A stretch of 64,000 nt of DNA, taken from contig OZ244854.1 in the NCBI GenBank assembly GCA_965220985.1, forward strand, positions 3,348,001-3,412,000. Direction: 5' to 3'. Position numbers and translations under genes: made by a program. Shown here piece by piece: positions 63,683 through 64,000 of the stretch. Position 1 is the stretch's first letter. Each line of letters opens with the position of its first letter. Source of the stretch: JAPPHA01 sp965220985 (GTDB taxonomy: Bacteria > Pseudomonadota > Alphaproteobacteria > Rhodobacterales > Rhodobacteraceae). The notes beneath the pieces were generated by a model. That model ran no database searches and had not been told where the DNA came from. It was given only the letters and a program-made list of their open reading frames with translations.

Positions 63683-63710
63683 CGCCGAAACACCGTGAGA
63701 TGTTTCGGCG
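63683..63710 (-). terminator. Perfect hairpin between lexA and gltX
   Basis: CGCCGAAACA (63683-63692) pairs perfectly with TGTTTCGGCG (63701-63710), with an 8-nt loop. It lies 112 nt downstream of the lexA stop on the minus strand. A short T-rich stretch (TTTCGGTT) follows on that strand, so it is the most likely lexA terminator. Confidence 0.6.
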
Positions 63711-63821
63711 AATTGGTGCCAACGCGATGCGCGGCGTGGAGATCAACAAGACACCTGAACAGTCGCAGTGAACCTTGCAGTCAATTGGATTCTGGTTGCC
63801 GACCCCACAACCGTTTTTCTG

Positions 63822-64000
63822 TCAGTAGGTCCTCAGCAGGCCGACAAGGCGTCCCTGTATCCGGACGTTCTCGCTCCGGTAGACCTGTGTCACGTAATCA
63901 TCGTTTTCGGCTTCGAGCTTGACGATTCTTCCGTGTTTCTTGAGACGTTTCAGCGTTGCCTCCTGGTCGTCGACAAGCGCCACGACGATGTCGCCGCTTT
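63822..64000 (-). CDS. lexA: LexA repressor, C-terminal fragment
   Basis: The minus-strand frame from base 64000 to TGA 63824-63822 encodes about 59 residues: SGDIVVALV, then EATLKRLKKHGR, then the tail VRIQGRLVGLLRTY. This is the end of the S24 autoprotease domain of LexA, with the Lys of the Ser/Lys dyad in EATLKR. LexA represses SOS genes until RecA-stimulated self-cleavage. The DNA-binding domain and active Ser lie beyond the window. The position next to gltX fits alphaproteobacterial synteny. Confidence 0.9.
   Translation of the reverse strand, partial: SGDIVVALVDDQEATLKRLKKHGRIVKLEAENDDYVTQVYRSENVRIQGRLVGLLRTY

Noticed and set aside
1..64000. tRNA, rRNA, CRISPR arrays and riboswitches
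   Set aside because: No tRNA-like T-loop consensus in non-coding sequence, no regularly spaced repeats and no known riboswitch core were seen by eye.

Overview
The window is a stretch of chromosome from a GC-rich alphaproteobacterium. The evidence is gene content and order: hflK-hflC-DUF2065-degP, divergent purD/xseA, ftsY-ispZ, dacA-tmk-holB-tatD-MBL hydrolase, rplM-rpsI, argC, ccmE-ccmF-ccmH (cycJKL) and lexA/gltX/gltA are all arrangements typical of Alphaproteobacteria. ctaA and cytochrome c maturation genes indicate aerobic respiration. Genus cannot be read from the sequence alone. No rRNA, tRNA, CRISPR array or prophage was seen.

Layout. 1-4.7 kb: tail of a proline racemase-family gene, then the membrane proteolysis set hflK, hflC, a DUF2065 protein and a DegP protease. 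4.9-6.8 kb: divergent saccharopine-dehydrogenase-like protein and DUF2269 membrane protein. 6.9-14.6 kb: accessory metabolism, with an acetolactate-synthase-like ThDP enzyme, an overlapping trio (Gfo/Idh/MocA oxidoreductase, sialic-acid-type cytidylyltransferase, SDR), a [2Fe-2S] ferredoxin, and an amino-acid ABC transporter without an ATPase gene. 14.6-19.8 kb: a homoprotocatechuate-type catabolic unit (hpaE, hpaD, FAH hydrolase) behind a decayed sulfatase, divergent from a HalD/BesD-like Fe(II)/2OG oxygenase. 20-32 kb: mostly core genes (purD, xseA, ftsY, ispZ, tatD, holB, tmk, dacA), plus a secreted HExxH protein and an orphan NuoE-NuoF fusion. 33.6-36.8 kb: SDR, tandem-hotdog thioesterase and MATE exporter. 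36.8-42 kb: pyrD and a TAXI-type TRAP transporter. 42.3-47.7 kb: trmJ, ctaA, M32 carboxypeptidase, a thioesterase, rplM and rpsI.

47.7-55.1 kb looks like an inserted segment between rpsI and argC, which are neighbours in many relatives. It holds a DUF6804 membrane protein gene, an ISAzo13-family transposase remnant with two frame breaks, an Imm11-like protein, a second DUF6804 copy killed by an in-frame TAG, a tctCBA tripartite transporter and an enoyl-CoA hydratase. Core genes resume at 55.1 kb with argC, ccmE, ccmF and ccmH, then an enoyl-CoA hydratase, gltA, gltX and the C-terminal end of lexA.

Three observations deserve attention. Two transporter permease genes have no ATG, GTG or TTG where their proteins should begin, but each has an ATC or ATT codon 9 nt after a Shine-Dalgarno-like sequence. 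Paralogous DUF6804 copies flank the IS remnant. A small set of nucleotide-sugar genes sits isolated from the rest of any sialic-acid-like pathway.
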